Source: Euglena gracilis (taxonomy: Eukaryota > Euglenida > Euglenophyceae > Euglenales). From it: a DNA stretch of 64,000 nt. The position numbers and the translations under genes are program-made. This document shows, one piece after another, positions 9,965-20,099 of this stretch. Under the pieces are notes generated by a model. It ran no database searches and was not told the DNA's origin. It was given only the letters and a program-made list of their open reading frames with translations. The stretch is from NCBI GenBank assembly GCA_039621445.1, contig CP154954.1, forward strand, positions 27,082,123 through 27,146,122, in the 5' to 3' direction. Numbering within the stretch: the first letter of the stretch is position 1; the number at the start of each line of letters is the position of its first letter.

Positions 9965-10838
9965 TTGCACTCAGACAGCAGCACCCAGGCCTGGGGGGTG
10001 GGGGGGCTGTACATCCACACAGGAGAAATTGTGCAGCAATTTTGGAGAAAAGACTTCATTTTACACATCAATGTAAAGGAGCTCAGTGCAGCAATAAACA
10101 CTGTGAGAAGTTTGAGCAAACCTGGGGAAACAGTTTCTTTGTCAGTGGACAACCAGGTAATCTACTATTACCTGACCAAAGGGGGGGGGGGCAGAAAGGA
10201 CCCCTTCAACACAATGCTAAGACCATTTTTCAAATGGTGCATGGAGCACCATGTAAACCTCCAAGTCAACTGGGTGCCTTCAAAAGAATGCTTGGCAGAC
10301 CCCATAAGCAGATGGGAAATGGACAGGGGGGATTACTCCTTGGACCCCCAACTTTTTCAATGGCTAAGACAGCAATTCCAAAGTTTCATAACTTTGGAAA
10401 CAGATTTATTTGCCTCCCCAGGCAACAAAAAATTGCCCAACTTCGTGTCCAGATGGCCCCACTGGGAGGCCACAGCAGTAAATGCACTACAATATCCACT
10501 GGACAACATGGGGGATCTTTTTGCAACCCCCCCCCCCCTGGTCTGTCATTCAAAAATTTCTCCCCAGGTTGAAAATGTTTCCCCAGACCAAAGTTTTGAT
10601 GGTCACCCCCTACTGGGATTCAGCCACATGGTGGCCCCAATTAATAAAGATGAAAGTGCCAGGAACCCCGTGCCTGAAAATCACGCCCTACAAGGGCATG
10701 TTCACCAATTGCAGGGGGGAGAAAATGCCAACCCCCAGATGGCCCCTCCTTTGCATGATTTGCTCAGGAAAATATTGGAGGGGAAACAAATACAGAATAA
10801 ATCCATTGAGGATTTCCCGGGAAGAAACCCCAGTTTGA
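9965..10838 (+). pseudogene. DIRS-C RNase H and methyltransferase-like region
   Basis: Frame 9965-10918 begins HSDSSTQAWGVGGLYIHTG (RNase H first Asp region). It continues with HINVKELSAAIN (catalytic Glu), SVDNQVIYYYLTKGGGG (second Asp), ECLADPISRWEMDRGDYSLDP and ETDLFASPGNKKLPNFVSRWPHW. At a 12-C run (about 10527-10538) the frame changes; frame 10482-10838 continues WSVIQKFLPRLKMFPQTKVLMVTPYWDSATWWP. The PPW at the run corresponds to the NPPW of copy D, a motif like the catalytic (D/N)PP(Y/W) of N6-adenine methyltransferases. Confidence 0.7.
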
Positions 10839-11560
10839 AAAGGTACCAAAGTGCCTTTTCATTATTATGGGTTATTTTGGACAAAATGGGGAAACCCCCC
10901 CCCTCGAGCCACAACTGACCAAGTGGCTGACGCTTTAGTACAGTTATTTCAGTTTTACAAGGCCCAGGCACGTAATGCCTACAGTGCTATGCTTTTAATT
11001 CCTGGGTTTGGTGGTTTGAGATTCCACACCATGTAGGCCGCTTACAAGAGGCTTTGGAATCAAAATCTAGAAAAATATGGAGCTTTTTGGGATCCCCTCC
11101 CAATCCTCCTGGAGCTGGCCCAAGCCCCCTTTCCCTCTGATATATGCACGTTGGAAACACAGCCGATTTTAGCGTAAAGGCCAGAAATTCCATAAATGGG
11201 AGAGAGTTGTTTCACTTCCAAAGTGCCCACAGATCAGTCCCTTTCATTTAATGATGGCTTATGTGGCCGCTACCCGATTTAACGTAAAGCCTGGGGGCCC
11301 TTCAAAGCCATAAGGGCTGATACAATTGCCTCAATAACCAAAAACTTTTTATCCCAACATGGGGTACCACCCCAGGTGTTGGGGGCACACTCCACCAGAG
11401 GGGCTGGAGTTGGGTTGCTCAAAAAATTGGGCCTTTCTGTCCAAGAAGTTTGTGAAATTGGCCAGTGGAGTGGGGTGGAAGCTTTTACAGCCCACTATCA
11501 ACGACTTGGAGCCAAAGGTCCCTTGGAGAATGCCCTGGCCCCCCTTTTTTCAGTGCACAA
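10830..11560 (+). pseudogene. DIRS-C tyrosine recombinase remnant
   Basis: Starts with LKRYQSAFSLLWVILDKMG and QARNAYSAMLLIPGFGGLRF, which match copy D's recombinase N-terminal domain. There are in-frame stops around 11035-11280. The C-terminal catalytic region is clear in frame 11376-11690: AHSTRGAGVGLLKKLGLSV, then GQWSGVEAFTAHYQRL. This gives the HxxR box, the W/H position and the nucleophile Tyr of the tyrosine recombinase family. The upstream catalytic Arg and Lys lie in the damaged middle. Confidence 0.75.
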
Positions 11561-11565
11561 TCAGG

Positions 11566-11669
11566 CCTCACAAGGGCAAAGTGCGGAGCCCGAGGTGTCC
11601 CGCACTCCCTCGAGGCAAACCGACAAGGGAGGACGGGGCACCGAGGGCGAAGCACAAAGACCTTGTGAG
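11566..11669 (+). repeat. DIRS-C internal region corresponding to the joined ends
   Basis: CCTCACAAGGGCAAAGTGCG...GAGGTGTC is directly followed by CGCACTCCCTCGAGG...ACCTTGTGAG. The first half equals the right terminus (11891-11926) and the second half the left terminus (7540-7610), both in direct orientation. In B and D the equivalent region is complementary to the ends. Confidence 0.85.
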
Positions 11670-11764
11670 CCCGACCCCCCCCACCCGTAAAAGAAAATTT
11701 GTCTTCAAGAGCCCTCGGTCAGCAATCCGGGGCCAGGGGGGGCAGAGGGGGGGGACCCCCCCAA

Positions 11765-11926
11765 GGGGCAAGAAGTCACGTCGCCAAGTCGGAGCAGCAT
11801 CGTCAGCCAACTCCGGCGAGGCGGCACTAAGCGGGACCTCCTAACCCAGCACAAAGAGCAATCGCACAACACCGCCGGCGAGCAAGGCATGGCCTCACAA
11901 GGGCAAAGTGCGGAGCCCGAGGTTTC
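11765..11926 (+). repeat. DIRS-C right terminus
   Basis: GGGGCAAGAAGTCACGTCGCC...CCGCCGGCGAGCAAGGC...CCTCACAAGGGCAAAGTGCG...GAGGTTTC. Its inner part is the inverted partner of 3992-4137 in copy B and of 7600-7650 in copy C. Confidence 0.8.
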
Positions 11927-12220
11927 CTCAAGCGTCACATTATGTTTTTCGTCAGGTCAATGGCAGCAAATCGCGAGACACTCAGGCGCGAAGCGCCGGA
12001 GAAAATAATTGACCTTTTTGGGTCAATTATTTCGGACCCCGCAGGTGGGGGGGTGGTCCAGACCCCCCCTGCGGGCCAGGAGGGGGGTGGGGGGGCACCC
12101 CCCCACCTAAATCATGCACGCCCTCCTTATATCGAACCCTGCCATAGGGTTGCGCGGATCCGCACAGCCCGCCCCTGCCTGGTTGGTCGAATCCAAACTT
12201 TTTAAGTCCCCTAAATTTGT
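11927..12220. repeat. Dispersed G/C-rich repeat, copy 1
   Basis: Contains GGCGCGAAGCGCCGGAG, GGACCCC, TGCGGGCCAGGAGGGGGG and CCACCTAAATCATGCACGCC...TTATATCGAACCCTG. The same ordered blocks occur at 20276-20640, and parts occur in the spacers at 3786-3929 and 7409-7539. There is no coding capacity. Confidence 0.65.
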
Positions 12221-12686
12221 TTAAATTGAAGATGTTTTCTTTGTTTCAATTTAAAAAAAAAGGACTTCCTGAACCAGCGGACCTGGCAAATTCCAAAATC
12301 TGGTTCCCCTTTTTTTGACTGCAAACCCTACAGAAACCAGTTTTTTTTGCGCTAGTCTTTTTTGGAGGGCATTGGGGGGGTGCCAAACGAAAAAATGCTG
12401 AGTCAACACTGGGTCACTCAACAATGTTCCAAAATGCAGAAAAAGGTGCAAGGTGGCAAACAGTGGTCAGATGGATTGTCTTGAGAGAGAATGACAAAGG
12501 GACAAAGCGAACGCCCTTGTTCTCAATTCTTTTGTTGTTCTGTTGGCAAAAACATTACAACCCTCCAAAACCCTTTCATGGTCCAGAACCCTTTTCTCTT
12601 CATTTTCTGGTGTCTTGAAAATAGGGTTTTTTTGTCTTTTTTTTGAACGCATGCAAGGGGGGAGTATGCCACAAGGCTCCTCAAAG
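12221..12686. other. No gene recognised
   Basis: Mixed-composition DNA without a convincing reading frame or repeat, apart from short A and T runs. Several short overlapping frames exist on both strands but show no recognisable protein. Confidence 0.3.
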
Positions 12687-12772
12687 TACCATGCCCCCCC
12701 CCCTGATAGTGTCCCATACCCGGCCCAACGGCAGGCGGGTATGGGACACTATCGGGGGGGGGGGGCATGGTA
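12687..12772. repeat. 86-bp palindrome with C/G runs
   Basis: TACCATGCCCCC...TGATAGTGTCCCATACCCG (12687-12722) is followed after about 13 nt by its reverse complement (12736-12772), CGGGTATGGGACACTATC...GGCATGGTA. It would fold into a long hairpin. The outer TACCATGC box recurs in other palindromes (22155-22292, 32446-32520). Confidence 0.85.
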
Positions 12773-12999
12773 TGCAACGCAAAAAAGGCAAAAAAATTCA
12801 AAAAAGGGGGAAAATACAAAAAAAATTGCAAGTTGTGGATGAATTCCTTTAGGAGCTCCCCGGGTGTGCACCTTTCCACTGGAGAGGACGTCGAAAAGTT
12901 TCACCTGCCCTAAAATGCAACATAAAAGTAAACTGTGATGCAAACTGGTGAAGCGATATGGTTGACCTAGTTGCATCCACTTGTATTGCATTATGCAAC

Positions 13000-13241
13000 T
13001 ACCCCCCCCCCCCTAGTCGTGTGACCGGGTTCCTGCAACCTGTGACCGGGGGGGGGGGTCATAACACCCCCATAACCTGGTCGTAAATGAGGTGGCGGTC
13101 ATAGGTAAGGTGGTGTTAAATTTTTCGCAACCTGCAACCTGTGACCGGGGGGGTGGTCATAACACCCCCATGACCTGCAACCTGTGACCGGGGGGTGGTC
13201 GTAAATGAGGGGTGGTCGTACGACTAGGGGGGGGGGGGGTA
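13000..13241. mobile_element. MITE family P, copy 1 (TA target)
   Basis: The ends TACCCCCCCC...CTAGTCGT and ACGACTAGGGGG...GGTA are inverted. The interior has repeated CTGCAACCTGTGACCGGGGGG and GGTCGTAAATGAGG units. A second copy with the same internal order is at 22340-22605. Both start and end with TA, consistent with insertion into a TA dinucleotide. No ORF. Confidence 0.75.
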
Positions 13242-14027
13242 CTGCTTATGTGAAATTAGACCAAAAAACGTGAAAAATGCAAACTCCGGCTCCGTGCGGA
13301 AAATCGCGGATGACCAAATTGCGGGTCAGGCCGACCACTGCGTATAGCTTACCGACCAGTGTGGGTCGGGCCGACCAGGTCGGGCCGACCCGCAATATTC
13401 CGCACTACCCCCCCCCCGGCGGGATCCTGAGAGAATAAGTCCAGTTCACACCGTGATGGAATGATCGCAGAAATGACTGTATCCAAAAGCAACAGGCACC
13501 CCTGAGCTACGGACATGGCAGAACCGACAAAGGGCAGGAGGGCATTGGAAAAACACGGATTTGGATTTTGTTTCTGTTCAACCCAACCGCCCCCCCCCCC
13601 CCGCACCCCCGCCCGCCCCCCCTCCCGCCCGCAAACGGCGATGTTGGTCTGTTCAAAATCCTTCGCTGCGGACCGTTTTGTTGAGAACCGCCCCCTAATT
13701 ACTACAGATAAAAAAAGGAACCTCTCCCGCTTCACCAACCCGTCTCCCCTTCTACAGATCTTTCCTCAACGACAAGATTCTCAACCGATTCCTTCTCACG
13801 TCACTGCTAATAAAAAAAGAAAGCCGACTAAAATCTGGCCAAGGATTAACGTTCATGTGCTACTTTCCTCGTGGGGGTTGATGTACGCACACACTCTCCT
13901 TCCCTAGGCAGACCGCAATAACAAAATCCCTTCGCTGCCGGACCGTTTTGTGAGCATGCGCAATCAGACACCCATTGTCGGAGGGCGCCTTCGGCGCCCT
14001 TGGTCGTCCAGCGGGGGGGGGGGGGGT

Positions 14028-14290
14028 TAGGGTTAGGGTTAGTTAGGGTTTCGGGTTAGGGTTGGGGTTAGGGTTCGGGTTTCGTTTGAGGTTTGGGTTA
14101 GGGTTTCGGGTTAGGGTTCGGGTTACGTTTAAGGTTAGGGTTAAGCTCACCAAACGGTCCGGCAGCGAAGGGATTTTGTTATTGGGGGCGGGGGGGGGGC
14201 GGGGGGGGGGGGCGGGGGGCAAACCTAATCCTAATCCGAACCCTACCTCAAACCCTAACCCTGACCCTGACCCTAACCCTACTCCTTCAT
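14028..14290. repeat. Interstitial telomere-like repeats, both orientations
   Basis: TTAGGG-type units (14028-14145) are followed, after a G-run, by CCCTAA-type units (14225-14282). Variants include TTTGGG and TTCGGG. The arrays face each other and so can form a hairpin. They lie inside a foldback element, not at a chromosome end. Confidence 0.85.
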
Positions 14291-15107
14291 TAACTGGCTG
14301 AGAAAAATTTCAATTTTGAGGACTACAGCCGGCTGTTCAGAAACGTGATAAATTGGCCCCTACAAGGTACCAGCTACCCCAAAGAGCCGCCCAACTAGGG
14401 TTAAAAACGTGGGGGGACCCGAGCGAGGCGCCGAAGGCGCCAAGCGAGGGTCCCCCCCCATGTGTATTAACCAATCAAACACCCATTGTCGGAGGGCGCC
14501 TTTGGCGCCCTTGGTCGTCTAATGGGGGGGGGGGCTGTCGCCCCCCCCCCCCCCCCCCCCCCCCGCCCCCAATAACAAAATCCCTTCGCTGCCGGACCGT
14601 TTGGTGAGCCTTTACTAACCTCAAACGTAACCCGAACCCTAACCCGAAACCCTAACCCAAACCTCAAACGAAACCCGAACCCTAACCCCAACCCTAACCC
14701 GAAACCCTAACCCTAACCCTATACCTAACCCTAATCCGAACCCTAACCCAAACCCTAACCCCAACCCTAACCCTGACCCTGACCCTAACCCTACTCCTTC
14801 ATTAACTGGCTGAGAAAAATTTCAATTTTGAGGACTACAGCCGGCTGTTCAGAAACGTGATAAATTGGCCCCTACAAGGTACCAGCAACCTCAAAGAGCC
14901 GCCCAACTAGGGTTAAAAACGTGGGGGGACCTGAGCGAGGCGCCGAAGGCGCCGAGCGAGGGTCCCCCCCATGTGTATTAACCAATCAGACACCCATTGT
15001 CAGAGGGCGCCTTCGGCGCCCTTGGTCGTCTAACAGGGGGGGGGGGTGCCGCCCCCCCCCGCCCCCAATAACAAAATCCATTCGCTGCCGGACACGTTTG
15101 GTGAGCA
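14281..15107. repeat. Tandem duplication, period about 511 bp
   Basis: ACTCCTTCATTAACTGGCTG through ACCAATCA(A/G)ACACCCATTG and on to AATAACAAAATCC(C/A)TTCGCTG occurs at 14281-14605 and again at 14793-15105, with few differences apart from G/C-run length. A partial third copy precedes it (13918-14015). Telomere-like CCCTAA arrays (14615-14790) separate the copies. Confidence 0.8.
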
Positions 15108-15283
15108 TGCGCAATCAGACGCCCAGACGACGGAGGCGCCTTTGGCGCCCTTGGTCGTCTAGCGGGGGGGGGGGGGGCGGAAGGGGGGGGGGGGTTGTGC
15201 GGATAATTGCGTTTCCAACCGACCAGGTCGGGCCGACCCGCAATTTGGTCATCCGCGATTTTCCGACCGGGGCCGCGAACTCC

Positions 15284-16430
15284 AGTTGTCTGCGGAGTAA
15301 TTTGCCTGTGCAAATGCCTGAACAAAACTGGAAAAGGCAAAATATGCAAAAAATAAAAAAATGCGACTTTTTCATAAAATTTTCACTTGCAAAAAATGCC
15401 AATATGCAAGTTGCATATTTCCCCATCCCCTGACATGTGGTGATGAGCGCTGGGACGCCAGTTTGGGCTGACACCCAAACCAACATCTGCGACACAATTC
15501 TCGATACAGAAAAAATGAGCATCTGACAAGCCCCCCCAAAACACCCAAAACAACCCCGGAAACACCATTTTTGGCCACTTTTGAACAATTTCTCCATTTT
15601 TTTTGACACTTGCCAAAAATTTTTGGGCTGGACCCAGCAAAAAGGGGCTGGCTCGAAGGGCTGGCAGCATCCCCCCCCCCCCCCGAGGGGGTGCTGCTGC
15701 GGCTGGGCTGGGCCAAAATCAGGGCTGGCTGCAACCACGGGGGGGGGGGACCTTAAAAAAATGTATGCTCAAAGCAAGACCAGCTAAATTTGACAAGCCG
15801 GCAAAAAAGGCTCAGGAAATCTCCAAAAAATGTTTGTTTTGAAAGATTTTGGAGTTTGCATGAGAAAAAGCTGTCCAACAATGCACCAGTTTTTTTGTGC
15901 GGTAAAAATGGGTCAGCTGGGGTCCTCGAGCCCCCCCCCCCGCCCTAATTGTCCCAGTTGGCTTGAACCTCAAATTACAGTAGCGCATCGAGAGCTCCCC
16001 CCCCCTGCGGCCGCGTTTTTCGTCCAAAATCAGGCGGGGGGATTTTCAGGCAACAAGCCAACCGCACTTTTCCATCAAAATTGGTCAAAAAAATTGTAAA
16101 TTCTTTCAATTGTGGGATGCTGGCAAAAATGCACCTTTCGAGCTCAATGATTGAGGGAAAAAAATGTCCCAAAATTTGTTCAGATCATCTGCAATAATTG
16201 CCTGACGGTTGTGGAAAAAACCCCCAAAAGCACTCCCAGGTCCTCTTTTGAGGGGGGGGGATTTTCGGGGGTTTCGTCACCATTTCAAAAAACCACCAAA
16301 ATCACCAGAAATTTGGGGGGTCTGTAGGAATTTCAGAATGGCAGGCAAATAGCACGGACCAAATTAAGGGTCACCAAACCTAATTATTTTGCCAAATTCC
16401 AAATCTGGCACCACCACCAAGTTTTAACAA
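15284..16430. other. No gene recognised
   Basis: Contains a TATGCAAGTTGCATA palindrome (15402-15416) and several C/G runs (15670-15684, 15741-15749, 15931-15940, 16252-16261). Short overlapping reading frames lack protein-like conservation. Confidence 0.3.
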
Positions 16431-16499
16431 GAATTATGCGTTTCCCACGAAACAAGAAAATGCATTCTCAAATCTCCAAACCTGGCCCCGGTCGGCTGT

Positions 16500-17390
16500 C
16501 GGTCTGGGCCTGGGGGGGGGGGGTTCTGGGGGGTACGTACCTGGGGTACAACCCCCCCCCAGCACCTGTTGCACCTGTCCAGGTCCTGGGGGGGGGGGTA
16601 CACGCAGGTCCTGGGGGGGGGTACGTACCCCCCCACACCGGCGCCGACAAGGCCCATGTCTAAATAGGTACGTACCCCCCCAGTACCTGTTGTACCTGTC
16701 AGGTCCTGGGGGGCACACGCAGGTCCTGGGGGGCACACGGAGGTTCTGGGGGGGAGGTATGTACCCCCCACACCGGCGCCGACAAGGCCCATATCTAAAT
16801 AGGTTCGTACCCCCCAGTACCTGTTGTACCTATACAGGTACACGCAGGTCCTGGGGGGGGGATACACAATTGTTGGAGACCCCAAAATAACAAAATCCCT
16901 TGTGTTTCCGAGTCATTTTGGTGGGCAAATCCCTTCTGTTGCCAAGTCATTTTGGGGGGCAAATCCCCTTTGTTGCTCAATTGTTGGAGGGCCCCAAAAC
17001 AACAAAATCCCTTGTGTTTCCAAGTCATTTTGCTGTTTCCAAGTCGTTTTGGTGGGCAAATCCCTTTTGTTGCTCAACTATTGGAGGGCCCCAAAATAAC
17101 AAAATCCCTTGTGTTACCAAGTCCTTTTGTTGTGTACCTGCGTGTACCTGTACAGGTACACGCAGGTCCTGGGGGGTACGTACCAGGCACGTACCCCCAG
17201 TACCTATCGTGTACCTGCTTGTACCTGTAAAGGTACACACAGGTCCTGGGGGGGGTACGTACCTCTTTAGACATAGGCCTTGTAGGCGCCGGTGTGGGGG
17301 GGTCGTACCTGGTACGTACCCCCCCCAGTACCTGCTTGTACCAGGTACGCACCTTGTACCAGGTACGTACCTCCCCCAGAACCCCCCCCC
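16500..17390. repeat. Foldback rich in GTACGTACC / CAGGTCCTGGGG units
   Basis: Repeated GGTCCTGGGGGG...GTACGTACCCCCC units, with CACCGGCGCCGACAAGGCCC and TCTAAATAGGTACGTACC at 16635-16680 and 16770-16810. The inverted partner is at 17240-17310 (GGTACGTACCTCTTTAGACATAGGCCTTGTAGGCGCCGG). The centre (16870-17125) has three or four direct copies of a unit ending in AAAATAACAAAATCCCTTGTG and CAAGTCATTTTGGTGGGC. Dense in 4-8 nt palindromes. Confidence 0.7.
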
Positions 17391-17489
17391 CATGGCCAGG
17401 CTGCTACCCGCCCTGGTCGGGTTGTTGTTGGGGGGGGTCCCAAAACGACGAAAATCCAATGAAATCTTGCTGAAACCAAAAAAAAAAAG

Positions 17490-17610
17490 GGCCGCCGGGC
17501 CGGGCTGCCGGCCGCTGGCCGGGCCGCCTGGCCGCCGGGCTGCCGGCCGCCGGGCCGGGCCGGGCCGGGCCGCGCCGCTGGGCCGCTGGCAGGCCGGGCC
17601 GGGCCGGGGT
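17490..17610. repeat. GGCCGGGC low-complexity tract
   Basis: About 120 nt composed almost wholly of GCCGGGCC/GGCCGCCG permutations. Open frames through it are compositional. Confidence 0.7.
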
Positions 17611-18289
17611 GGTCTCCCAAAGAGCTCAGCTCTACGTCACACCCTGGTTAGGGGGGGTGGTTAGGGGGTAGGGGGGTTAGGGGGGGGTCGCTGAGCTCTT
17701 ATCCCTTTAGGGTAAGAGCAAAGCTTACCACCGGCGAAACCCCCCCCTCGACCCCCCCCCCCGCCGTCGAACCTTGTTCAAGCGTGCGGGCCCTGCGAAA
17801 TAGGCTTTAGAACAATTGACTACACTAACAGTTATTATACAGAAAAACGTTTCATTGTAACGGCGCCCCTGCTAAATCCGTTAATGTCGAAATGAGTGAT
17901 GTGATGAAATTGGTCAGGTGAAAAGTGAAATTTGGATTCTTTATTTTTTCATAGATTGTTCTTGATGGCCAAGCGGCAAAACCTCGTGTGGGAGGCCAGT
18001 CTGAAAGCCCCTCCATCCCTGGTGTTTTTCGTGGCTGAGAGACAAAAAGCTGCTGCTGTGGTGAAAAAAAGATCCCGAGGACCCTGTTAACGGCCCACTT
18101 TTCACGTCTCCGCCCCCCCCCCCCCAAAATGCATGGTTCTCAGAACGTGCAGCGAGCTAGTTTGGCTCGTTTTTTGTCCTTCGTTGATCTTTGCAATCAA
18201 CTGGGTGTGAAATACTTATCAATTGGTGAGTTTTTGCGTGCGTGGGGACGTCGCTGCATTCAGGCAGTTTTTTTGTTTGATGAGCAGGA
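17611..18289. other. No gene recognised
   Basis: Includes GAGCTCAGCTCTACGTC with an inverted partner GCTGAGCTC near 17692, a C-rich segment (17740-17763), and GGCGCCCCTGCTAAATCCGTT (17861-17881), which resembles one arm of the palindrome at 29436-29539. No supported gene. Confidence 0.35.
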
Positions 18290-18363
18290 AGCCATTAAGG
18301 CTGTGTTTATAGCAACATGGCTTTGGTCAAAATCTGTGTTTCTACAGTCCCTGGGCGTAAATT

Positions 18364-19373
18364 AGTGCCGAACGGTAGACTGGGGGGGGGTAGTGGGTAG
18401 TCGGCCGACTAGTCGGCCGACCAATTGGTCGGTAGCTAGTTGGCGAGACGGGAGGGGGGGGGGCAGTGACCCAAATGGCTCCAGAACCCCCCAATCGGCA
18501 ATCGGGGGTGAATATGCAAAAAAAATGGGGGGAAAATGTCCATTTTGGGCACTTTTGGCAAAAGAACACCTCTCCCCATTGGATTTTCAATATAAGTCAA
18601 AATTTGCACAAAAAGGACTTATCCCTCCAAGTATATTGCCAACATAGAAGGGATTTTGTTATTTGAGGGGGGGGTGCGGGGGGGGGGCGGAGCCCCCCCC
18701 CCCGCCTATGCCAAAGTCAGCCACAAAAACGACTTAGCCCCCGAGTATGTTGCCAACATAGAAGGGATTTTGTTATTTGAGGGGGGGGTGCGGGGGGGGG
18801 GGGGGGGGAACCCCCCCCCGCCTATGCCAAAGTGAGCCACAAAAAAGGCTTAGCCCCCGAGTATGTTGCCAGCACAGAAGGGATTTTGTTATTTAAGGCT
18901 CGGATGGGGGTGGAGGGGGGAGTTTTCTGCCTCTCGTGATGCAGAATGCTGCATTTCTAAAAGATTTTCATGTAGTCAATGTTTCATCATTGGTTTTTTT
19001 ACCCTCCGGACCCCCATCAAGGGCCCACCGACCCCCACCGACCAAAAATTTCCATCTGGGGGTGTTTATTTAGGCGTAAGACACTTATTTGGACCCATCC
19101 GGACCATTTCCGGGTGATTTGGGCCCGCCACAGGCCATTTTTATGACCACCGACTAGCCACCGACTAGTTTGCATAGGATTATCTGCATGGGGGGGGCTT
19201 AAAAGTCGGCGGTTTGGACCCGTTAGTACATTAAAGTGGGTTGTCGGCCGACTAGTCGGCCGACTACCCACTACCCCCCCCCTCCCGTCTCGCCGACTAG
19301 CTACCAACCAGGCCTAGTCGGGGGTAGTCGGCCGACTACCCACTACCCCCCCCCCAGTCTACCGCCATGCGCC
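18364..19373. mobile_element. Mutator-like foldback 3
   Basis: Flanked by the perfect 9-bp direct repeat GCGTAAATT (18355-18363 and 19374-19382). The ends carry CGGTAGACTGGGGG...TAGTGGGTAGTCGGCCGAC in inverted orientation (18373-18465 and 19262-19364). The interior includes a 110-120 bp tandem array. No transposase ORF. An apparently uninterrupted version of the target (TCCCTGGGCGTAAATTGCCC on the minus strand) lies at about 21603-21625, which supports the insertion. Confidence 0.85.
18609..18895. repeat. Tandem repeat of about 115-120 bp, three copies
   Basis: Unit: (A/G)CTTA(T/G)CCC(C/T)CGAGTAT(A/G)TTGCC followed by GAAGGGATTTTGTTATTT, then a G-run, a C-run and CCGCCTATGCCAAAGT. Copies start near 18609, 18727 and 18845; the last loses the G/C block. 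Confidence 0.8.
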
Positions 19374-19642
19374 GCGTAAATTCCCCCCAGGGAGGGTATT
19401 TTGGGTTCCGAGCGGGAAATTGGCCATGGAACTTTGGTGGTCGCTAGCGACCGAATTCTGGCGACCGGTCGCTAGCGACCGTTGGTGGTCGGCCCGACCG
19501 GTCACTAGCGACCACCAAAAATTCGACCACCCCCCAGAAAATTTGAAAGCCCCCCCCCGTGAAGGAAAATTTTCCCCCAGAGAAAGCCATGAAATTTATC
19601 AAAAGTTCCTTATTCTGCTTTTAGGACCTTGCACGATGTCAC

Positions 19643-20086
19643 CAGGGCTTTATAGAGGTAGAGGGATAGAGGAAGAGGCAGAGGTAGAGGTAGAGGTAGA
19701 GGTCACCTCTACCTCTACTATCCCTCTATGTCACCTCAATGTCAAACTTTTAAGGAAAGTGGCTTATGAAAGAAAATTCGAACGAAGGCAATTTTATGGA
19801 AAAAATCAGAAATTGGCCCTTCTTGTGACAAATCTCTTATGGCAATTTTTGAAACCACCCATCTGGGTATTTTTTCTCATTCCTAACCTAAATAAGATGC
19901 GTTAAGATGCTAATTTGCCAAATTTGAGGCATTTGGAGCCTTTTGTGGCCCATTATTGGTGCCAGTTTATGACATTTTATGGACATAGAGGTAACATAGA
20001 GGTAGAGGTAGAGGTAGAGGTGGGTCAGATAGAGGTAGAGGACTACCTCTTTCTTTGACCTCTACCTCTACCTCTATCCAGCCCTG
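19643..20086. mobile_element. hAT-like MITE built on (GAGGTA)n hairpins
   Basis: Ends CAGGGCTTTATAGAGG and, reversed, CAGGGCTGGATAGAGG. It is flanked by ATGTCAC on both sides (19636-19642, 20087-20093). CAGGG-type ends with about 8-bp duplications are typical of hAT elements; here 7 bp match. Both ends fold through (GAGGTA)n against (TACCTC)n. No transposase is encoded. Confidence 0.65.
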
Positions 20087-20099
20087 ATGTCACACAATG

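Larger units (their letters stand above)
7540..11926 (+). mobile_element. DIRS-C: DIRS-like retrotransposon with interior inverted relative to its ends
   Basis: A 4.39-kb element coded on the plus strand with gag-like, RT, RNase H, methyltransferase-like and tyrosine recombinase regions, plus an ICR at 11566-11669. The left end is the TCGCACTCCCTCGAGG type and the right end the GAGCCCGAGGTTTC type. These are the same end orientations as minus-strand copy B, although the coding strand is opposite. As a result the ICR is a direct, not complementary, copy of the joined ends. The simplest explanation is inversion of the interior by recombination between the inverted terminal repeats. Frameshifts also interrupt pol. 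Confidence 0.8.
13288..15274. mobile_element. Mutator-like foldback 1 with telomere-like interior
   Basis: The left end GGCTCCGTGCGGAAAATCGC and right end (reverse complement GGCCCCGGTCGGAAAATCGC) are inverted and continue through GGATGACCAAATTGCGGGTC. The element is flanked by GCAAACTCC (13279-13287) and GCGAACTCC (15275-15283), an 8/9 match. Nine-bp duplications and long terminal inverted repeats are the hallmark of Mutator-like elements. No transposase is present. The interior holds telomere-like arrays and a 0.5-kb tandem duplication. Confidence 0.75.

Noticed and set aside
395-11926. LTR retrotransposon (Ty3-like) interpretation from the RT motifs
   Set aside because: No direct long terminal repeats. 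Inverted ends, an internal complementary region and a tyrosine recombinase with HSTRGAG instead of a DDE integrase indicate DIRS.
14028-14290. A true chromosome end (telomere)
   Set aside because: Units are degenerate, occur in both orientations and lie inside a foldback with target duplications; sequence continues on both sides.
18129-18365. 78-residue plus ORF starting MHGSQNVQRASLARFLSFVD
   Set aside because: Its C-terminal part is encoded by the dispersed ACACAG repeat (also at 21612 and 22670), so the reading frame is probably accidental.
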